Below, in pieces: positions 17,425 through 22,844 of a stretch of DNA of 22,844 bases. The notes beneath the pieces are model-generated. The model had not been told where the DNA came from, did no database searches, and saw nothing but the letters and a program-made list of their open reading frames with translations. Source of the stretch: Mesostigma viride (taxonomy: Eukaryota; Streptophyta; Mesostigmatophyceae; Mesostigmatales; Mesostigmataceae); assembly GCA_009746045.1 (NCBI GenBank), contig RPFO01001853.1, forward strand, positions 1-22,844, read 5' to 3'. Within the stretch, counting starts at the first letter, position 1. Each line of letters opens with the position of its first letter. The position numbers and the translations under genes are program-made.

Positions 17425-19260
17425 AGACAAGCCATGATGACCCCATGGGAGCCTGAATCCTCATCATTAAATACATAAATGCCACCCATGTACGTAGACG
17501 GGCCATGATGACACCAATGGAGCCTGAATCCTCATCATTAATTACATAAATGCCAACCATGTACATACACGGGCAATGATGACACCATGGGAGCCTGAAT
17601 CCTCATCATTAATTACATAAATGCCAACCATGTACGTAGGCCAGCCATGATGACACTGTGGGAGCCTGAATCCTCATCATTAATTTCATACATGCCAACA
17701 ACACGTAGACGGGCCATAATGACACCACGGGAGCCTGAATCCTGATCATTTTTTTTTCTTTGACATCCATGTACGTAGGCCAGCCATGATGACACCATGG
17801 GAGCCTGAATCCTCATCATTTTTTTTCTGAGACATCCATGTACGTAGGCCAGCCATGATGACACCATGGGAGCCTGAATCCTCATCATTAAATACATACA
17901 TGCCATCCATGTACGTAGACAGGCCATGATGACACCATGGGAGCCTGAATCCTCATCATTTACTATTCCTTGACATCCATGTACGTAGACGGGCCATGAT
18001 GACACCATGGGAGCCTGAATCCTCATCATTTTTTTTTCTTTGACATCCATGTACATACGTAGGCCAGCCATGATGACACCAATGGAGCCTGAATCCTCAT
18101 CATTAATTACATACATGCCATCCATGTACGTAGACAGGCCATGACATCTGACACCATGGGAGCCTGAATCCTCATCATTTACTATTCCTTGACATCCATG
18201 TACGTAGACGGGCCATGATGACACCATGGGAGCCTGAATCCTCATCATTTTTTTTTCTTTGACATCCATGTACATACGTAGGCCAGCCATGATGACACCA
18301 ATGGAGCCTGAATCCTCATCATTAATTACATACATAAATGCCATGATCATCAATGACCCCATGGGAGCCTGAATCCTCATCATTAAATACATAAATGCCA
18401 CGGTCCATGTACGTAGACGGGCCATGATGACACCAATGGAGCCTGAATCCTCATCATTAATTACATAAATGCCAACCATGTACATACACGGGCAATGATG
18501 ACACCATGGGAGCCTGAATCCTCATCATTAATTACATAAATGCCAACCATGTACGTAGGCCAGCCATGATGACACTATGGGAGCCTGAATCCTCATCATT
18601 AATTTCATACATGCCAACAACACGTAGACGGGCCATAATGACACCACGGGAGCCTGAATCCTCATCATTTTTTTTCTTTGACATCCATGTACGTAGGCCA
18701 GCCATGATGACACCATGGGAGCCTGAATCCTCATCATTTTTTTTCTGAGACATCCATGTACGTAGGCCAGCCATGATGACACCATGGGAGCCTGAATCCT
18801 CATCATTAAATACATACATGCCATCCATGTACGTAGACAGGCCATGATGACACCATGGGAGCCTGAATCCTCATCATTTACTATTCCTTGACATCCATGT
18901 ACGTAGACGGGCCATGATGACACCATGGGAGCCTGAATCCTCATCATTTTTTTTTCTTTGACATCCATGTACATACGTAGGCCAGCCATGATGACACCAA
19001 TGGAGCCTGAATCCTCATCATTAATTACATACATGCCATCCATGTACGTAGACAGGCCATGACATCTGACACCATGGGAGCCTGAATCCTCATCATTTAC
19101 TATTCCTTGACATCCATGTACGTAGACGGGCCATGATGACACCATGGGAGCCTGAATCCTCATCATTTTTTTTTCTTTGACATCCATGTACATACGTAGG
19201 CCAGCCATGATGACACCAATGGAGCCTGAATCCTCATCATTAATTACATACATAAATGCC
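17425..19260. repeat. Two copies of a ~918-bp higher-order repeat
   Basis: The same sequence of about 13 monomer variants occurs twice, at roughly 17425-18342 and 18343-19260. Diagnostic variants recur at constant offset: TGACACTGTG 17651 and TGACACTATG 18570, CTGAGACATCC 17827 and 18745, ATGACATCTGACACC 18141 and 19059. Copies are nearly identical, implying recent duplication. A shorter five-monomer repeat with offset 351 is seen at 19921 and 20272 (TTCATGTACGTACACGGG). Confidence 0.88.
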
Positions 19261-19586
19261 AACCATGTACATACACGGGCAATGATGACACCAATGGAGC
19301 CTGAATCCTCATCATTAATTACATAAATGCCAACCATGTACATACACGGGCAATGATGACACCATGGGAGCCTGAATCCTCATCATTTTTTTTTTCTTTG
19401 ACATCCATGTACATACGTAGGCCAGCCATGATGACACCAATGGAGCCTGAATCCTCATCATTAATTACATACATGCCATCCATGTACGTAGACAAGCCAT
19501 GATGACACCATGGGAGCCTGAATCCTCATCATTTACTATTCCTTGACATCCATGTACGTAGACGGGCCATGATGACACCAATGGAG

Positions 19587-19623
19587 CCTGAATCCTCTTC
19601 ATTTTTTTATGAGAGGATTCAGG
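19587..19623. repeat. Fold-back junction 1 in the satellite
   Basis: CCTGAATCCTCT is followed, after a T-rich loop, by its exact reverse complement AGAGGATTCAGG. A fragment of the monomer has been copied in inverted orientation. Confidence 0.85.
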
Positions 19624-21075
19624 TTACATAAATGCCAACCATGTAGGTAGACAAGCCATGATGACACCATGGGAGCCTGAATCCTCATCATTACTTACAT
19701 AAATGCCATCCATGTACGTAGACGGGCCATGATGACACCATGGGAGCCTAAATCCTCATCATTAATTACAAAATCGCCATCCATGTACGTAGACGGGCCA
19801 TGATGACACCATGGGAGCCTGAATCCTCATCATTTACTATTCCTTGACATCCATGTACGTAGACGGGCCATGATGACACAATGGGAGCCTGAATCCTCAT
19901 CATTAATTACATAAATGCCATTCATGTACGTACACGGGCCATGATGACACCATGGGAGCCTGAATCCTCATCATTAATTACATAAATGCCATCCATGTAC
20001 GTACACGGGCCATGATGACACCATGGGAGCCTGAATCCTCATCATTATATACAAAATGCCATCCATGTACGTACACGGGCAATGACACCATGGGAGCCTG
20101 AATCCTCATCATTAATTACAAAATCGCCATCCATGTACGTACACGGGCCATGATGACACCATGGGAGCCTGAATCCTCATCATTTACTATTCCTTGACAT
20201 CCATGTACGTAGACGGGCCATGATGACACCATGGGAGCCTGAATCCTCATCATTAATTACATAAATGCCATTCATGTACGTACACGGGCCATGATGACAC
20301 CATGGGAGCCTGAATCCTCATCATTAATTACATAAATGCCATCCATGTACGTACACGGCACATACATGCTCCATGGGAGCCTGAATCCTCATCAATAATT
20401 ACATAAATGCCAACCATGTACGTAGACGGGCCATGATGACACCATGGGAGCCTGAATCCTCATCATTTTTTTTTCTTTGACATCCATGTACATACGTAGG
20501 CCAGCCATGATGACACCATGGAGCCTGAATCCTCATCATTAATTACATACATGCCATCCATGTACGTAGACAAGCCATGATGACACCATGGGAGCCTGAA
20601 TCCTCATCATTTACATTAATGCCATGTACGTAGAGCCATGATGACACCATGGAGCCTGAATCCTCATCATTTTTTTTCTTGACATCCATGTACATACGTA
20701 GGCAGCCATGATGACACCAATGGAGCCTGAATCCTCATCATTAATTACATGTACATGCCATCCATGTACGTAGACGGGCCATGATGACACCAATGGAGCC
20801 TGAATCCTCATCATTACATACATAAATGCCAACCATGTACGTACACGGGCATGATGACACCATGGGAGCCTGAATCCTCATCATTTTTTTTTGACATCCA
20901 TGTACATACGTAGGCCATGATGACACCAATGGAGCCTGAATCCTCATCATTAATTACATACATGCCATCCATGTACGTAGACCAGCCATGATGACACCAT
21001 GGGAGCCTGAATCCTCATCATTTACTATTCCTTGACATCCATGTACGTAGGCCAGCCATGATGACACCAATGGAG

Positions 21076-21113
21076 CCTGAATCCTCTTCATTTTTTTTAT
21101 GAGAGGATTCAGG
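21076..21113. repeat. Fold-back junction 2 in the satellite
   Basis: The same CCTGAATCCTCT / AGAGGATTCAGG fold-back as at 19587, with one more T in the loop, followed by the same GTTACATAAATGCCAACC. The two are copies of one event. Confidence 0.85.
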
Positions 21114-21400
21114 TTACATAAATGCCAACCATGTACGTAGACAAGCCATGATGACACCATGGGAGCCTGAATCCTCATCATTTTTTTAATGAGACATCCA
21201 TGTACGTAGGCCAGCCATGATGACACCATGGGAGCCTGAATCCTCATCAATTTTTTTTCTTTGACATCCATGTACGTAGACGGGCCATGATGACACCATG
21301 GGAGCCTGAATCCTCATCATTAATTACATGAATGCCATTATGTACGTACACGGGCCATGATGACACCGGGAGCCTGAATCCTCATCAAATTACTAAATGC

Positions 21401-22844
21401 CATCTCCTTTTTTTTAAAAGTACACGGCCATGATGACACCAATGAACCAAACCAATAAGGAGTGGGCAGCCTGAAATTCTCTCCATCAAATTAAGATTTA
21501 ATCAATAAAGGGCCATCTATTACCATAAGACATACGTAGACGGGCCCATGAGCACCATGGAGGAGCGCTGAATCCTCATCATTTTTTTTTTTTATCTTTT
21601 GTTTGACGTACATCGTAGACAAGTACGTAGACGGCGCCATTGATGTAACTGACCAATGGGCAGCCCCTGATATCCTCAGTGCATTAAGTTAGACACCATG
21701 TCAATACATCCCATCGAATCCAATTTACACTATAAAGTTACGGACACGACAGGAGTCCCATCGATGAACATTGTACACAACGTAAAGAGGCGGATGGGAC
21801 TGAGGAGTCTACTGTCAAATGTTACCATTTAACCCTATTCAATGGGAATGCCTACGCAAATCCTCAATAGTTCCATACTATTGTATCAGTAGCAGATAAA
21901 TCCAGCCCCAATCTGAGACACACAATTGGGGAGTCCGTCACTGAGATCGCCTCGCATATATGCAAGATTACATAATACATGCCCAACCATGTAACGAGAC
22001 AAGCCATTGAACCCTAGGAAGGGCCCATGCACTAGTAACTCTCCTCACATTAATTACACTAAACCAATTTGCAACAATCTTCACATAAAATGCCATCGAT
22101 CCGTACGTGAGCGTAGAGCCATAGACTAGAGGACACCGAACATCGGGAGCCAGGAGATCCGTCATTAAACTTCATTTGATAATCCCTCAAATAACTCAGC
22201 TTAATCTCAATCATAGTACGCTGTACACATGGGCATCAATGATTGACAGCATGGGAGTCCTGATCCTCATCATAATTACATAAATGGTCCACGATTCATG
22301 TACGTAGACCGAGGCCATATCATGAATGACACCACCGGAGCATGAAGTCCGGCATCATTTAAATTACAACATACATATGTGGACCAAGATCCTCATCGGA
22401 TGTTACGCTGCTAATCGATACTACTGTGGCATAGATTCTTTGACAACTCCCTGTACGTAGAATGGAGGGCCTGACACACGGTTATCATCAATTTTTTTGT
22501 AAGTGACTTTTCTTCTGACATCCCACATTGTGGGTAGCGTCATTAGGAACTCCGTCATCTAGTTACGGGAATATACATACCACTAGTGCATGACAATCCA
22601 AGACGTCAGCGGATCGGAGACCTCGACTAGCCCTCCAAATATCATTGAAATTGAACAAAAATACCAACGTGTGACCAATACCCCTGATGTACGTAGGAAT
22701 CCCATCCAGCCCATAGATTGTATAACTACCTCCAGTGGGAAAACATCCTCGAAAGTCACCGTCTAAGGCCCAATGCACTCTATTCGCGAGAGATAAATGT
22801 ATCCACGTAAGTGGCCAGAGACAGGGCAGACACATGGAGCGGTA
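21401..22844. repeat. Degraded satellite tail to the window end
   Basis: Recognisable monomer words (TGATGACACCAATG, TACGTAGACGGG, GAATCCTCATCATT, ATTACATAAATG, TGTACGTAG) persist to at least 22690 but are broken by many small insertions, deletions and substitutions. Long stretches, for example 21700-21960 and 22500-22844, barely resemble the monomer. No gene is supported. Confidence 0.7.

Larger units (their letters stand above)
17405..21400. repeat. Satellite of ~70-bp monomers, about 55 copies
   Basis: Each monomer has CCATGTACGTAGAC (or GGCCAG), then CCATGATGACACCATGGG, then AGCCTGAATCCTCATCATT, then a variable linker. Successive GCCTGAATCC words begin at 17451, 17522, 17593, 17664 and 17733, giving the 69-71 bp period. 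Linkers come in a few types: AATTACATAAATGCCAA, TACTATTCCTTGACAT, a T-run with CTTTGACAT, and AAATACATAAATGCCAC. The order of linker types defines higher-order repeats. Long minus-strand frames here merely translate the monomer. Confidence 0.97.

Noticed and set aside
17375-21271. Long minus-strand frames with repeated NDEDSGS/MRIQAP peptides
   Set aside because: The frames move between registers as monomer lengths change (69-71 bp) and simply translate the satellite core; no start context or non-repeat domain exists.
16648-21400. CRISPR array
   Set aside because: Monomers are contiguous tandem copies with no unique spacers of constant length, and the context is eukaryotic.

Overview
The window looks like nuclear DNA of a eukaryote. 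It has a long G+C-rich WD40 reading frame with Gly/Ser-rich insertions, a transposase-like gene split by two GT-AG introns, and about half of its length in satellite or microsatellite repeats. Coding style and TGTAA motifs downstream of both stop codons would suit an alga (TGTAA is the usual poly(A) signal of volvocine green algae), but lineage is a weak inference. Nothing bacterial or viral is evident.

Layout. 1-1205: a (CCGA)n tetranucleotide array with internal segmental copies. 1206-1929: a short unassigned stretch, then C/T-rich sequence that may be the end of an intron. 1930-5820 (+): a WD40 beta-propeller protein, probably the 3' exon of a longer gene. 5821-8360: non-coding DNA holding a 29-bp minisatellite, AT-rich simple repeats, three diverged copies of a roughly 450-bp element that begins with a CACGTGAC/GTCACGTG inverted repeat, and a 79-bp element with 11-bp terminal inverted repeats. 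8360-9700: a decayed coding-like stretch. 10292-13640 (-): a three-exon gene for a protein of about 1010 residues that I read as a DDE/RNase H-like transposase. Its two introns (163 and 153 nt) are both in phase 0.

13788-14345: three tandem units of about 230 bp, each carrying two copies of an 18-bp GC-palindromic module. The same module, in the same orientation, also occurs in both introns of the transposase-like gene. This shared module is the most unusual feature of the window. 14345-16640: mostly unassigned DNA with an AT-rich tract and a possible minus-strand promoter. 16648-17145: a 30-bp minisatellite of 16 units. 17405-21400: a satellite of about 70-bp monomers with a roughly 918-bp higher-order repeat and two fold-back junctions. 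21400-22844: the satellite becomes increasingly scrambled up to the window end.

The two protein genes show no functional link. The window is best read as repeat-rich chromosomal DNA, possibly subtelomeric or pericentromeric, holding one host-type gene and one probable mobile-element gene.
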